A stretch of 55,767 bases of DNA, taken from NCBI RefSeq assembly GCF_000381005.1, contig NZ_KB908395.1, positions 1 through 55,767 of the forward strand, read 5' to 3'. Of the stretch, positions 43,798 through 53,146 are shown one piece after another. Under the pieces are notes generated by a model. The model did no database searches. It was not told where the DNA came from and saw only the letters and a list, made by a program, of their open reading frames with translations. A program made the translations under genes and the position numbers. Position 1 is the first letter of the stretch; every line of letters starts with the position of its first letter. Source of the stretch: Selenomonas bovis DSM 23594 (GTDB lineage Bacteria > Bacillota > Negativicutes > Selenomonadales > Selenomonadaceae).

Positions 43798-45300
43798 ATG
43801 ATGAAATTGACACCGAATCTTGAGGATTTCTGCTGCTTGGCGCAGGAGAAGAATCTCATTGCCGTCTCGACAGAAATCAATATGGATCTCGATACACCGG
43901 TATCGGTCTATTACAAGCTCGTCGATGAGGAGAAAGGATTCATCCTCGAGTCCGTCGATACCACGCAGCAGCAGTTCGGACGGTTTTCCTTCATCGGCGC
44001 GGAGCCCTTTGCGCGGCTCCAGGTATTCAGGGACAAGCTGATGATCAAGGAGAACGATCTCATGAAAAGCATCGACGGCGCGCCCGTCGATACCATCAAG
44101 CAGTATATGGCGCGGTTCCGCCCCGCGCTCGAGGACGCGCAGCTGCCACTCGCGAACGGCGGTCTCGTCGGCTATTTCAACTATGAGGTCGTCGCGACAT
44201 TCGACCGCGTGCGCGGCATGGCGATTGGCGATGAGGAGCTGCTCGGCCAGTTTATGCTCTGCCGCGTGCTCGTCGTCATCGACGCCCTCAAGAACAGCGC
44301 GCGGCTCATCTGCCTCGTTGACACCAAGGGCAAGCCTGCTGCTGAGGCCTATGAAGAGGCGGCGGCGAAGATGGAGGCGCTCACAGGCAAGCTTTCAGCG
44401 CCGCTCGCCCCGCACGCGGCGCCGAAGACGCAGCGCAGGGTGCCGCTCGACTTCCTCAAGAAATTCGGCAAGGCGCCAGCGGATTTCATCGCCGCCATCG
44501 AAAAGGCGAAGGAGCACATCTTCGCGGGCGATATCTTCCAGGTCGTGCCCTCCCGTCAGTTCCGCGCGAAAATCACGAAGCCAAGCTTCCATTTCTACCG
44601 CCGCTTGCGCCAGGTCAATCCGTCGCCGTATATGTTTTATATCAATTTCGGCAGCGTCAAGCTCGTCGGTGCCTCGCCGGAGATGCTCGTGAAAGTCGCG
44701 GGCAAGCAGATCTTCACCTATCCGATCGCCGGCACGCGCAAGCGCGGTAAAGATGCGGCGGAGGACGCGGCGCTCGCGACAGATCTCACGGCGGACGCGA
44801 AGGAATGCGCGGAGCACTCCATGCTCGTCGATCTCGCGCGCAATGACATCGGCCGCATCAGCGATGCCGGTACCGTGCGCGTCACGAAGCTGCGCAAGGT
44901 CGAGTATTTCAGCCACGTCATGCACATGGTCTCCGAGGTCACGGGACGGCTCAGGCAGGGCTTCACGCCGATGGACGTCCTGCGGGCGACGTTCCCCGCG
45001 GGCACGGTCAGCGGCGCGCCGAAACTGCGCGCGATGGAGATCATCCACGACCTCGAGCCCGTCAAGCGCGATACCTACTCGGGCACAGTCGGCTATATGG
45101 ATTTCGCCGGCAATATGGACATGTGCATCACGCTCCGCACCATGCGCATTGAAAACGACGACACCGCCGTCATCCAGTCGGGCGCGGGCATCGTCGCGGA
45201 CTCCGTACCCGAGCGGGAGTATCAGGAAATCCTGCAGAAATCGAAAGCGCTCTTTGAAGTCGTCGAGGAGGTAGAGAACGATGCTGTTGCTTTTAGATAA
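43798..45300 (+). CDS. trpE: Anthranilate synthase component I
   Basis: A 500-residue chorismate-utilising enzyme. The regulatory N-terminal part has ILESVDTTQQQFGRFSFIG, where the ES motif binds feedback tryptophan. The catalytic C-terminus has IAGTRKRGKDAAED, DLARNDIGRI, GTVSGAPKLRAMEII and the end GAGIVADSVPEREYQE. Start ATG 43798 follows AGGGAG. It overlaps trpG by 20 nt. No T-box was seen in the 158 bases before it, so its control may differ from trpFCBA. Confidence 0.95.
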   Translation: MMKLTPNLEDFCCLAQEKNLIAVSTEINMDLDTPVSVYYKLVDEEKGFILESVDTTQQQFGRFSFIGAEPFARLQVFRDKLMIKENDLMKSIDGAPVDTIKQYMARFRPALEDAQLPLANGGLVGYFNYEVVATFDRVRGMAIGDEELLGQFMLCRVLVVIDALKNSARLICLVDTKGKPAAEAYEEAAAKMEALTGKLSAPLAPHAAPKTQRRVPLDFLKKFGKAPADFIAAIEKAKEHIFAGDIFQVVPSRQFRAKITKPSFHFYRRLRQVNPSPYMFYINFGSVKLVGASPEMLVKVAGKQIFTYPIAGTRKRGKDAAEDAALATDLTADAKECAEHSMLVDLARNDIGRISDAGTVRVTKLRKVEYFSHVMHMVSEVTGRLRQGFTPMDVLRATFPAGTVSGAPKLRAMEIIHDLEPVKRDTYSGTVGYMDFAGNMDMCITLRTMRIENDDTAVIQSGAGIVADSVPEREYQEILQKSKALFEVVEEVENDAVAFR

Positions 45301-45850
45301 TTACGATTCCTTCACCTACAACGTATATCAGCTGCTCTCCGAACTCGGCGCGGACGTCGAGGTCGTCCGCAATGATAAGACGACAGTAGAAGAGATCGAG
45401 AAGAAAGGCTATGCCGGTATTGTGCTCTCGCCTGGGCCCGGCGTGCCGGCGGACGCGGGCATCACGGAGAGCGTCATCCGCGCGTTCGCGGGGCGCGTCC
45501 CCATCCTCGGCATCTGCCTCGGCCATCAGGCCATTGGCGAGGTCTTCGGCGGCCACGTCGTGCGCGCGGACGCCATCGTCCACGGCAAGACCTCGCCGCT
45601 GCGCCATACCGGCAAGGGCCTCTACGCAGGACTCCCGCAGGAAATCCCCGTGGGGCGCTATCATTCCCTCGTCATCGACCGCAAGACTCTGCCGGCCTCG
45701 CTCGAGGTGACGAGTGAGCTTGCTGACGGCACCATCATGGGGGTGCGCCACAGGGAGTACGACGTTGAGGGCATCCAGTTCCATCCGGAGTCCATCCTCA
45801 CGCCGGGCGGCAAGAAGATGATGGAGAACTTCCTCGCGCATCTCGGCTGA
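45281..45850 (+). CDS. trpG: Anthranilate synthase component II (glutamine amidotransferase)
   Basis: A 189-residue class I amidotransferase that supplies ammonia to TrpE. Catalytic Cys in GICLGHQAIGE and His/Glu in IQFHPESIL are present, with LLLDNYDSFTYN at the N-terminus. It is not fused to TrpD, and a terminator follows, so anthranilate phosphoribosyltransferase must be coded elsewhere. It might also serve PabB, as in other Firmicutes. Confidence 0.95.
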   Translation: MLLLLDNYDSFTYNVYQLLSELGADVEVVRNDKTTVEEIEKKGYAGIVLSPGPGVPADAGITESVIRAFAGRVPILGICLGHQAIGEVFGGHVVRADAIVHGKTSPLRHTGKGLYAGLPQEIPVGRYHSLVIDRKTLPASLEVTSELADGTIMGVRHREYDVEGIQFHPESILTPGGKKMMENFLAHLG

Positions 45851-45893
45851 TTGCTGGAATGGTGAGAAGAACAACCAATCGTTCACAGATCAA

Positions 45894-45929
45894 AAAGCCT
45901 CTTTTCTCATGGTCGAGGGAAGAGGCTTT
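45894..45929. terminator. Bidirectional terminator between trpG and lysR-type gene
   Basis: Perfect 10-bp stem AAAGCCTCTT / AAGAGGCTTT; T-rich on the minus strand (CTTTTTGAT), weaker on the plus. Confidence 0.8.
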
Positions 45930-45963
45930 CGTTATATGATATCAGTATGACTGCACTGTCAGA

Positions 45964-46866
45964 TCACTGCGCGGCGTTGTTTCCGCTTTCGCGCTTGCGC
46001 AGGGTGTCGCGGCAGAAATCGATGAACGATTGGGCGGCTTTCGAGATGTAGCGGTCTTTTTTCCAAGCGAGGCCGACGTCGACGAAGAGCGGTTCCTCGA
46101 GCGGAATGGCCTTGACGCCCGGGGCATCCTCGAGCACCATGTCGAGCAGGAACGAGATGCCGACGCCGCTCGCGACGAGACCCTTGATGGTGACGACCTG
46201 GTTGGACTCGAGTACGATATTCGGTGTGATGCTCTGTTCCTTGAGTTTGCCGAGGATGGTCTGACGCAGGAAAGAGCCTTCCTTGAGCATGATGACGTTG
46301 GCCGTGGCGATATCATCTTTCGTGAGACGTTCCTTGTCGGCAAGCGGGCTGCCCGCCGGTACGCAGGCGACAATCTGGCTCGTCGTCATAGGCAGGAGCT
46401 GCAGATTGTGCGAGGCGCCGGAGATGATGATGATGCCGAAATCGAGCTCGTCGCGCTCGAGCTGCTCGCGAATCGACATGGAGCCTTCCTCGTGTAAGTA
46501 GATGTCGAGATGGGAGTATTTCTTCTGGAAGCTCGAAAAGATTTTCGGGAAAAGATAGGCACCCATCATCGGGGGGATACCGATCTTGATCGTTCCCTTC
46601 TGGAGCTGCTTGTAGTCGTTGACCTCGAGGACGGCATCCTGGATGTTGCGCAGGGCGAGCTCGATGCGGTTGAGGAAGACGGCGCCCTCAGGCGTCAGGG
46701 CGAGCTGCTTCTGGCTGCGGTCGAAAAGCTGGATGCCGAGCTCGGCCTCGAGCTTCTTGATTGCGACCGTGATGTTTGGCTGAGAGACGCGCAGGCGCTC
46801 GGCAGCGCGTGTGATGTTACGCAGTCGGCTCGCCATCTGGAAATATTCAAGCTGACGCAATTCCAT
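45964..46866 (-). CDS. LysR-family transcriptional regulator
   Basis: A 300-residue LysR protein. Winged helix MELRQLEYFQMASRLRNITR with AAERLRVSQPNITVAIKKLE (residues 1-40 or so), then an effector-binding domain of two lobes. The CynR/CysB-like LysR class fits, but the inducer is unknown. A TATAAT -10 (46908-46913, minus strand) lies 42 bases upstream. It is divergent from motAB and convergent with trpEG; neither need be its target. Confidence 0.9.
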   Translation of the reverse strand: MELRQLEYFQMASRLRNITRAAERLRVSQPNITVAIKKLEAELGIQLFDRSQKQLALTPEGAVFLNRIELALRNIQDAVLEVNDYKQLQKGTIKIGIPPMMGAYLFPKIFSSFQKKYSHLDIYLHEEGSMSIREQLERDELDFGIIIISGASHNLQLLPMTTSQIVACVPAGSPLADKERLTKDDIATANVIMLKEGSFLRQTILGKLKEQSITPNIVLESNQVVTIKGLVASGVGISFLLDMVLEDAPGVKAIPLEEPLFVDVGLAWKKDRYISKAAQSFIDFCRDTLRKRESGNNAAQ

Positions 46867-47068
46867 ACAATCGCTTCTTTCTCTATAAATTTCACTTATC
46901 TTTTGATATTATACCATAGATTGAACTGGAATATGATAAAATAAGGGGAATTTATTGTCATGCTGAGAAATTTTTTTCACGGCGAAAGTAGGATTTTCTT
47001 TTTCGATGGGGAATGTTATACTAAGAGACAAGGGAGTATCACAAGGATGGGTATAGGGGGTCTTCTAT

Positions 47069-47842
47069 TTGGAAATATCGACAGTCATCGGCTTGTGCTT
47101 GGGATTTTTCTGCATCTTCTTCGGCATGGTCCTGAAGGGTGCCCCGCTCAGCGCGCTGAATAACCCGGCGGCATTCCTCATCATTATCGGTGGTACGGTG
47201 GCTTGCCTTTTTAATGCGTTCCGCATGGATGAGCTCAAGACGCTGCCCAAGATCATCAAGATGACGTTTTTCAAGCCTGCGACACACGCGAAGGCGGAGC
47301 TTTTGCAGCTCTTTGTCGAGCTCTCGCAGATTGCGCGTAGGGAAGGTATCCTCGCACTTGAGAATAAGGTATCTGATATCGATGATCCGTTTTTCCGTAC
47401 GGGACTCAATATGGTTATTGACGGCATGGATCCTGATTTTGTCAGCGATGTGCTTGACGCGGAGCTCGCCGTCATGCAGGAACGTCATTCCAAAGGCCGG
47501 TCGATGCTGACGCAGGCTGGTACGTATGCGCCGACGCTGGGCGTTCTCGGTGCCGTCGTCGGTTTGATTGCGGCGCTCGGCAACCTCGATGATATCAATA
47601 AGCTGGGTCACGCGGTGGCCGCGGCTTTTGTCGCCACGATCCTCGGTATTTTCACGGCGTATGTCCTCTGGCTGCCGCTTGCAAATAAGCTGAAGCTGCT
47701 CTCGGAGGAGGAGGTCAGCGAGAAGCGCATGATCATCGAGGGAATTCTTTCCCTGCAGGCTGGCGATTCTCCGACGGCAATCGAAGCGAAGCTCATGGTC
47801 TTCATCCCGCAGTCGGAACGCGAAAATGTGAAGAAGGAGTGA
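47069..47842 (+). CDS. motA: Flagellar motor stator protein MotA
   Basis: A 257-residue membrane protein with four spans (STVIGLCLGFFCIFFGMVL, AAFLIIIGGTVACLF, PTLGVLGAVVGLIAAL, VATILGIFTAYVLWLPLANK). The proline-bearing YAPTLGVLG and cytosolic loop charges that touch FliG are typical. It forms the proton channel with MotB. TTG start, with GGGGG 8 nt upstream. No other flagellar gene is in the window. Confidence 0.94.
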   Translation: MEISTVIGLCLGFFCIFFGMVLKGAPLSALNNPAAFLIIIGGTVACLFNAFRMDELKTLPKIIKMTFFKPATHAKAELLQLFVELSQIARREGILALENKVSDIDDPFFRTGLNMVIDGMDPDFVSDVLDAELAVMQERHSKGRSMLTQAGTYAPTLGVLGAVVGLIAALGNLDDINKLGHAVAAAFVATILGIFTAYVLWLPLANKLKLLSEEEVSEKRMIIEGILSLQAGDSPTAIEAKLMVFIPQSERENVKKE

Positions 47843-47846
47843 TTGG

Positions 47847-48713
47847 ATGGCTCGTAAGAAACGCGGCAAGCAGAAAGAGGAGGAGGCCGGCGAGGCTTGG
47901 CTGCTGCCGTATTCTGACCTCATGACGTTGCTCTTGGCGCTCTTCATATCGCTTTTCGCCATCTCGCAGACGGATCAGAAGAAGGTATCCGACCTTGCGC
48001 AAGCATTCAGTTCCGCGTTCAACATGGGTGGCCCGTCCATGTTCGACAAGATGGGTCCGAATCCGGGACGCCGTGCGGAGATGCCGTCGGATGAGGATTT
48101 CGGCAACTCGGCCTATATCCAGGAGAATCAGTCGCTCGAGCAGGCGAAACGGGAAATGGACGAGTACATCGATCAGAATCAGCTCACAGATCAGCTTTCG
48201 ACGGAGCTTACAGAGGATGGACTGCTCATCCGTATCAAGGAGAAGGCGCTCTTCCCGTCAGGGTCAGCGGAACTCGGCGGCCAGGCACAGAACATCGGGC
48301 CCGTCGTTGCGGGGCTTCTCGCCGCCATCCCAGAGCGTGTCGTCATCTCCGGACATACGGACAATGTGCCGATTCACAGCGCGCAGTTCCCTTCGAACTG
48401 GGAGCTGAGTTCGCAGCGTGCGTTGAATTTCATGAAGTATCTCCTTTCGCTCAATCCAAAGCTGCAGCCGCAGCGATTCAGCGCAATCGGCTACAGCGAA
48501 TACCGGCCGATTGCGGATAACAGTACGGAGGCGGGACGGATGAAGAACCGCCGTGTCGAGGTACTCATCGCGCGCAGCCTGCGCTTCAATCCGAATGAAA
48601 GCGGTAAGAACCCGAACAAGGACACAGGAGAAGCTGCACCGGCGAGCACGGGTGGGCAGGTGCCGAATGCCGCTGTGGCAGATGGATCGCATGTGACGAC
48701 AACAACATTCTGA
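47847..48713 (+). CDS. motB: Flagellar motor stator protein MotB
   Basis: A 288-residue protein. One N-terminal span with the proton-carrying Asp (LLPYSDLMTLLLALFISLF), a linker with plug region, then an OmpA-like peptidoglycan-binding domain (VVISGHTDNVPIHS, NWELSSQRALNFMKYL, GRMKNRRVEVLI). A Ser/Ala/Gly-rich tail follows. Starts 4 nt after motA. An aspartate rather than a serine/valine pattern suggests proton coupling, but ion choice is not certain. Confidence 0.94.
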   Translation: MARKKRGKQKEEEAGEAWLLPYSDLMTLLLALFISLFAISQTDQKKVSDLAQAFSSAFNMGGPSMFDKMGPNPGRRAEMPSDEDFGNSAYIQENQSLEQAKREMDEYIDQNQLTDQLSTELTEDGLLIRIKEKALFPSGSAELGGQAQNIGPVVAGLLAAIPERVVISGHTDNVPIHSAQFPSNWELSSQRALNFMKYLLSLNPKLQPQRFSAIGYSEYRPIADNSTEAGRMKNRRVEVLIARSLRFNPNESGKNPNKDTGEAAPASTGGQVPNAAVADGSHVTTTTF

Positions 48714-48724
48714 GGGATTTCGGG

Positions 48725-48766
48725 GGACTGCTGTATGGCCGAAGCGACCATGCACAGTCCTTTTTT
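48725..48766 (+). terminator. motAB terminator
   Basis: Stem GGACTG / CAGTCC (48725-48730 with 48755-48760), inner ATGG / CCAT, and six T residues. Confidence 0.88.
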
Positions 48767-48929
48767 GCTGTGTGGTTTCTCAAGTACGCAGGTCCGAGGG
48801 GGAGCGCAAACGGCGGAAAATGCTCTCAGAGGTGATGTACGATTTCCATGATACGGATGCCTGTGCATGTAGTTTGTTGCGCAAGAGCAAGGGCCGCTTG
48901 GCTCGTATGATATGAGAGGATGATTGCGT

Positions 48930-49307
48930 ATGCTGGCAGGAATTGGCACGGACATTGTAGAAATAAATCGTGTAAGAAAAGCCATCGCGAACCCACGGTT
49001 TCGTGAGCGCGTCTATACGCCCGCGGAACGCGGGTACTGCGAGGGCCGCGGGGCATCGATGGCAGCTTCTTTTGCCGCGAGATTTGCTGGAAAAGAGGCC
49101 GTGCTCAAAGCGTTTGGCACAGGATTGCGCGGCGGGACCCTACAGGAAATCGAGATTCTGCCGGATGAGCTCGGCTGTCCCCAGGTGACGCTGTCGGGAT
49201 TCTTTGCTGAGCTCGCGCAGAGGAAAAGGGTTACGCGCGTGGCCATCTCACTAAGCCATGCGCGGGAGTATGCAACGGCACAGTGCGTGATGGAGGGAGC
49301 AGAATGA
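48930..49307 (+). CDS. acpS: Holo-[acyl-carrier-protein] synthase
   Basis: A 125-residue phosphopantetheinyl transferase that activates ACP. IGTDIVEINRV carries the magnesium-binding Asp and FAGKEAVLKAFGTG the Glu/Lys; both are intact. ATG 48930 follows GAGAGGA; an in-frame TTG lies 6 nt earlier. It overlaps nnr by 4 nt, a pair common in Firmicutes. Confidence 0.96.
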   Translation: MLAGIGTDIVEINRVRKAIANPRFRERVYTPAERGYCEGRGASMAASFAARFAGKEAVLKAFGTGLRGGTLQEIEILPDELGCPQVTLSGFFAELAQRKRVTRVAISLSHAREYATAQCVMEGAE

Positions 49308-50878
49308 GAATATCACTTGTAGAGGAAATGCGCGATATTGACAAAAAGGCGGCGGAGACATACGGGCTTTCGACAGCTGTCCTCATGGAGAATGCCGGTC
49401 ATCGGACTGCGGAAGCTGTTGTTGAGCTCCTGGGGACCACTGTGGCTGGGAAGAGCGTCATCGTCCTTGCTGGTTCGGGGAATAACGGTGGTGATGCATT
49501 TGTCGCGGCACGTCATTTGTCGAATTTCGGCGTGCGCCTGAAGATTTTCTTCATCGGAGACGCGACGCATTTTTCACCGGCTACGGCTGCGAATTGCGAG
49601 ACGGTGAAAAAGATGGGCGTTGAGATTCACGAGCTTTCGAGTGATCGGACCTGGGACAGGCTGACGGTTTCGCTGCGGCTTGCTGACGCCGTGGTAGACG
49701 GCGTACTCGGCACGGGATTTTCAGGAGAGTTGCGCAAGCCCGTGCTAAGGCTCATCGAGCTTGTCAACGGCATGGGAAAATCGGTTGTCTCCATAGATAT
49801 TCCTTCTGGTGTGGCCGCGGATACGGGAGCTGTTTCGACCGTAGCGATGCAGGCAGCGGTGACGCTTACCTTCGGTTTGCCGAAGGTGGGACACTTCCTT
49901 TGCCCCGGTGCGGCGCTGACGGGGAAGCTGCTCGTCGATGATATCGGTCTGCCGCTCCAGCTGCTTGAGGAGAAATCGATACGGCAGGTATTGCTCGACG
50001 ATGCGCTGGCGACGACGCTCCTGCCGCTGCGCCCGCCTGATGTACACAAGGGGAGTTGCGGGCACGTGCTCGTTGTTGCAGGTTCACGAGGCATGACGGG
50101 AGCTGCGTATCTCGCATCGCTTGCAGCGCTGCGGATCGGCGCAGGTATGGTGACGCTCGCGGTGCCGGAAAGCATCGCGGAGCTCATGGAGATGAAGACG
50201 ACGGAGGTCATGACAGTGCCGGTACCGGAGTGCGCGCCGGGCGTCATGGGCGGCGATGAGGCACTCGCGAGGCTCCTCGAGCTTTCCGAGGGAAAGGATG
50301 CGGTGCTCATCGGACCTGGCCTCGGCAGGTTGGAGGCGACGGGAGAGGTCGTGCGTAAATTCGCCGCGTATCTCGAGAAGCCTTTTGTGCTAGACGCCGA
50401 TGCATTGTTCGCCTTCCACGGACACCTCAAGGAACTCGCGCGATGCAAGCAGATGCCGGTGCTCACACCGCATCTCGGCGAGCTGGCTGGCCTCTTGGGC
50501 GAGACGGTGGAGGCGGTGCGCCAGGATTTGCTGAAGTGTGTCCGTGAGGCGGCAGCGCGTTTGCAGAGCGTCATCGTCGCAAAAAGCGAGTGCACGCTCG
50601 TCGCCTACCCGAACGGTGAAGTCTTTTTCACGACGAAGGGGAATCCTGGCATGGCGACGGCTGGCTGCGGCGATGTGCTTGCAGGTACGGTCGTCGGTCT
50701 CATGCAGCAGATGGAGAGCGCTTTGGCGCCGCTCGCCGGCGTCTATCTGCACGGCCTCGCGGGTGATCTCGCGGCGTCGCACAGCGGCGATGGTCTCATT
50801 GCCTCCGATGTCCTCGCGCAGTTGCCGCGCGCGCTTGTGAATCTGCGCCGTCGCCAAACGGGTGCAGATATAAAATGA
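49304..50878 (+). CDS. nnr: Bifunctional NAD(P)H-hydrate epimerase/dehydratase
   Basis: A 524-residue repair enzyme for damaged NADH/NADPH. The N-terminal YjeF domain (epimerase; GSGNNGGDAFVAARHL, IDIPSGV) covers about 1-220, and the C-terminal ADP-dependent dehydratase (HKGSCGHVLVVAGS, VLIGPGLG, TPHLGELAGLLG, GNPGMATAGCGDVLAG) covers the rest. GGAGGGAG precedes ATG 49304. Confidence 0.95.
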   Translation: MRISLVEEMRDIDKKAAETYGLSTAVLMENAGHRTAEAVVELLGTTVAGKSVIVLAGSGNNGGDAFVAARHLSNFGVRLKIFFIGDATHFSPATAANCETVKKMGVEIHELSSDRTWDRLTVSLRLADAVVDGVLGTGFSGELRKPVLRLIELVNGMGKSVVSIDIPSGVAADTGAVSTVAMQAAVTLTFGLPKVGHFLCPGAALTGKLLVDDIGLPLQLLEEKSIRQVLLDDALATTLLPLRPPDVHKGSCGHVLVVAGSRGMTGAAYLASLAALRIGAGMVTLAVPESIAELMEMKTTEVMTVPVPECAPGVMGGDEALARLLELSEGKDAVLIGPGLGRLEATGEVVRKFAAYLEKPFVLDADALFAFHGHLKELARCKQMPVLTPHLGELAGLLGETVEAVRQDLLKCVREAAARLQSVIVAKSECTLVAYPNGEVFFTTKGNPGMATAGCGDVLAGTVVGLMQQMESALAPLAGVYLHGLAGDLAASHSGDGLIASDVLAQLPRALVNLRRRQTGADIK

Positions 50879-50898
50879 GGTACGCCGCGCTTTACAAC

Positions 50899-50927
50899 TT
50901 GACAACTCAAAAATGCTGCATTAGAAT
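50899..50927 (+). promoter_or_regulatory. ilvE promoter
   Basis: TTGACA (50899-50904), 17-nt spacer, TAGAAT (50922-50927). Expected start near 50934, so the entire repeat that follows would be in the mRNA leader. Confidence 0.85.
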
Positions 50928-50935
50928 AGAAATCA

Positions 50936-51055
50936 CTCTAGTAAGCTACATGCACAAACATCTACTTTGTGGACATTGTGCATCGCCCTTACAGTAAGTC
51001 CAGCCAATCGCGCTGCGCCTGCGGCTTGCGCTCTTGGGGATTTACATAGTAAGGT
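50936..51055. repeat. Dispersed hairpin repeat, inverted copy in the ilvE leader
   Basis: Reading the minus strand, this copy has the same order as 23441-23605: CAATGTCCACAAAG hairpin, then on the other side AATCGCGCTGCGCCTGCGGC and GGGGATTTAC. Hairpin arms TGCACAA / TTGTGCA are at 50951-50957 and 50976-50982. A near-identical 14-mer, TAGTAAGSTACATG, flanks it at 50939 and 51047. Confidence 0.8.
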
Positions 51056-51081
51056 ACATGAAACGAAAAGGGGCAGGATTT

Positions 51082-52107
51082 ATGTCAAAAGTGAATGTTG
51101 ATTGGTCAAAACTTGGGTTTTCGTATCAGCCGATTTCCCAGCGCTATGTGGCAAACTATAAAGACGGCAAGTGGGGCAAGGGCGGCCTGACGGACAATCC
51201 GAACGTGACGCTCAATGAATGTGCCGGTATCCTGCAGTATTGCCAAGAGGTGTTCGAGGGCCTCAAGGCGTACAAGACAAAGGATGGCCGCACGGTTACG
51301 TTCCGCCCGGATATGAATGCGAAGCGCATGATCGACTCCGCAAAGCGGCTGGAGATGCCCCCGGTTTCCGAGGAGATGTTCATGGAGGCTGTTGACCAGG
51401 TCGTCGCGGCGAACAGGGACTGGATTCCTCCGTTCGAGACGGGCGGTGCGCTCTATCTGCGTCCGTATCTCTTCGCGTCGGGCCCTGTCATCGGGGTCAA
51501 GCCGTCAGATGAGTATCAGTTCCGTCTCTTCGGTACCCCGGTCGGCTCATATTTCAAGAATGGTGTCAAGCCAATCACGATCTGCGTGAGCGACTTCGAT
51601 CGCGCTGCCCCGCGCGGTACGGGCCATATCAAGGCTGGCCTCAACTATGCGATGAGCCTGCATGCCTACATCACGGCGCATACGAATGGCTTTGATGAGA
51701 ACATGTTCCTCGATCCGGCGACGCGCACATATGTCGAGGAGACGGGCGGCGCGAACTTCCTCTTTGTCAAGAAGGATGGCACGCTCGTGACGCCGAAGTC
51801 AGATTCCATTCTGCCGTCCATCACGCGTCGCTCGCTCATCACGATTGCGACGGATATGCTCGGTATGAAGGTGGAACACCGTCCGGTGAAGCTCACCGAG
51901 GTCGGTGATTTCGCGGAGGCGGGTCTCTGCGGCACGGCGGCTGTCATCTGCCCGGTGGGCAAGGTCGTCGATCACGATAAGGTCTATAACATCGCGAGCG
52001 GCATGGAGAAGATGGGCCCAGTGCTCCAGAAGCTCTATGATACGCTGCGCGGCATTCAGCTCGGCACGATCGAGGGGCCGGCAGGCTGGGTGCATGAGGT
52101 CAAGTAA
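51082..52107 (+). CDS. ilvE: Branched-chain amino acid aminotransferase
   Basis: A 341-residue fold-IV PLP enzyme for the last step of valine, leucine and isoleucine synthesis. GTGHIKAGLNYAMSL and YVEETGGANFLFV are the active-site segments, QEVFEGLKAYKT is at the N-terminal side. ATG 51082 has AAAGGGGC upstream; the open frame to 51034 crosses the repeat and lacks a site. Monocistronic, with a very strong terminator. Confidence 0.95.
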   Translation: MSKVNVDWSKLGFSYQPISQRYVANYKDGKWGKGGLTDNPNVTLNECAGILQYCQEVFEGLKAYKTKDGRTVTFRPDMNAKRMIDSAKRLEMPPVSEEMFMEAVDQVVAANRDWIPPFETGGALYLRPYLFASGPVIGVKPSDEYQFRLFGTPVGSYFKNGVKPITICVSDFDRAAPRGTGHIKAGLNYAMSLHAYITAHTNGFDENMFLDPATRTYVEETGGANFLFVKKDGTLVTPKSDSILPSITRRSLITIATDMLGMKVEHRPVKLTEVGDFAEAGLCGTAAVICPVGKVVDHDKVYNIASGMEKMGPVLQKLYDTLRGIQLGTIEGPAGWVHEVK

Positions 52108-52119
52108 CGAGTTTTGCAC

Positions 52120-52160
52120 AGAAGCATCCCGGGGCAATCCGCCCCGGGATGCTTCTGACT
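52120..52160 (+). terminator. ilvE terminator
   Basis: A perfect stem of about 16 bp, AGAAGCATCCCGGGGC / GCCCCGGGATGCTTCT (52120-52156). Confidence 0.9.
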
Positions 52161-52297
52161 TTTCCAGAGGAAAGTTGAGCTCACAGTCTGGAAGGGGAGT
52201 TTTTATACTATTTTTTTGTTCAGGTAACAAGGATTTTAGCAAAAGCTGCGAGAATAGAAAAAGAAAAGGTGTTTGTTCGTTCTAAGGGGTTTTGCTT

Positions 52298-53146
52298 ATG
52301 CCGGTCGATTTCCAGATACCACAAATTCCGCTGCCGATTCGCGGCATTCTTTCGACGGTGGGACCGCTCGACATCGTCGATATCTTGATTGTTGCCATCA
52401 TCCTCTACAAGATTTACGAGATGCTGCAGGATACGCGCGCCATCACGCTGGTCAAAGGACTGCTCGTGCTGCTTGGCGTCACGCTCGTCTGTAATGCGTT
52501 CGAGCTACATGTCATCTCCTGGCTGCTGCAGAAAGCGGTGACGCTGATTTTCGTGGCGCTGCCGATTGTCTTTCAACCGGAACTGCGCCGCGGGCTTGAA
52601 CATCTCGGACAGGGGAGGTTCCTTGGTAACGGCACGCTGCTTGACGACGAGCAGGCGCGTTCCGTGGTGCATGAGCTCACGCGGGCTGTGCGCACGCTGT
52701 CCTCGACAAAGACGGGGGCGCTGCTCGTCATCGAACGCGAGATGGGACTCAACGACATCAGTGCGACAGGAATTCAGATCGATGGCCTTATAACAGCAGA
52801 TTTCCTGCTCAATGTATTCATTCCCAATACGCCGCTGCACGATGGTGCCGCGGTGATTCGCGGCAATCGCCTCATCGCGGCTGGCTGTCTGCTGCCGCTC
52901 ACGGAGAACCGGTCACTGTCGACAGAGCTTGGCACGCGCCATCGTGCGGCCATCGGCCTTTCGGAACAATGCGATGCGCTCATCGTTGTCGTGAGCGAGG
53001 AGACGGGAACGGTCTCTGTTGCAGAGAATGGCCATATCATGCGTCATCTTGATACGGAGACACTCAAGGCCATATTAGAGCCGGTATTTTCCTCCAAAAG
53101 GCAGAGTCTCCGAGAGATGTGGGAGAACTGGAGGAAAGAGAAATGA
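52298..53146 (+). CDS. cdaA: Diadenylate cyclase CdaA
   Basis: A 282-residue membrane enzyme that makes cyclic di-AMP from two ATP. Three N-terminal spans (IVDILIVAIILYKIYEM, LVKGLLVLLGVTLVCNA, AVTLIFVALPIVF) precede the DAC domain, with catalytic LHDGAAVI and GTRHRAAIG. ATG 52298 has AAGGGG 8 nt upstream; a TTG 6 nt earlier is possible. cdaR follows with a 4-nt overlap; glmM, usually next, is absent here. Confidence 0.95.
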   Translation: MPVDFQIPQIPLPIRGILSTVGPLDIVDILIVAIILYKIYEMLQDTRAITLVKGLLVLLGVTLVCNAFELHVISWLLQKAVTLIFVALPIVFQPELRRGLEHLGQGRFLGNGTLLDDEQARSVVHELTRAVRTLSSTKTGALLVIEREMGLNDISATGIQIDGLITADFLLNVFIPNTPLHDGAAVIRGNRLIAAGCLLPLTENRSLSTELGTRHRAAIGLSEQCDALIVVVSEETGTVSVAENGHIMRHLDTETLKAILEPVFSSKRQSLREMWENWRKEK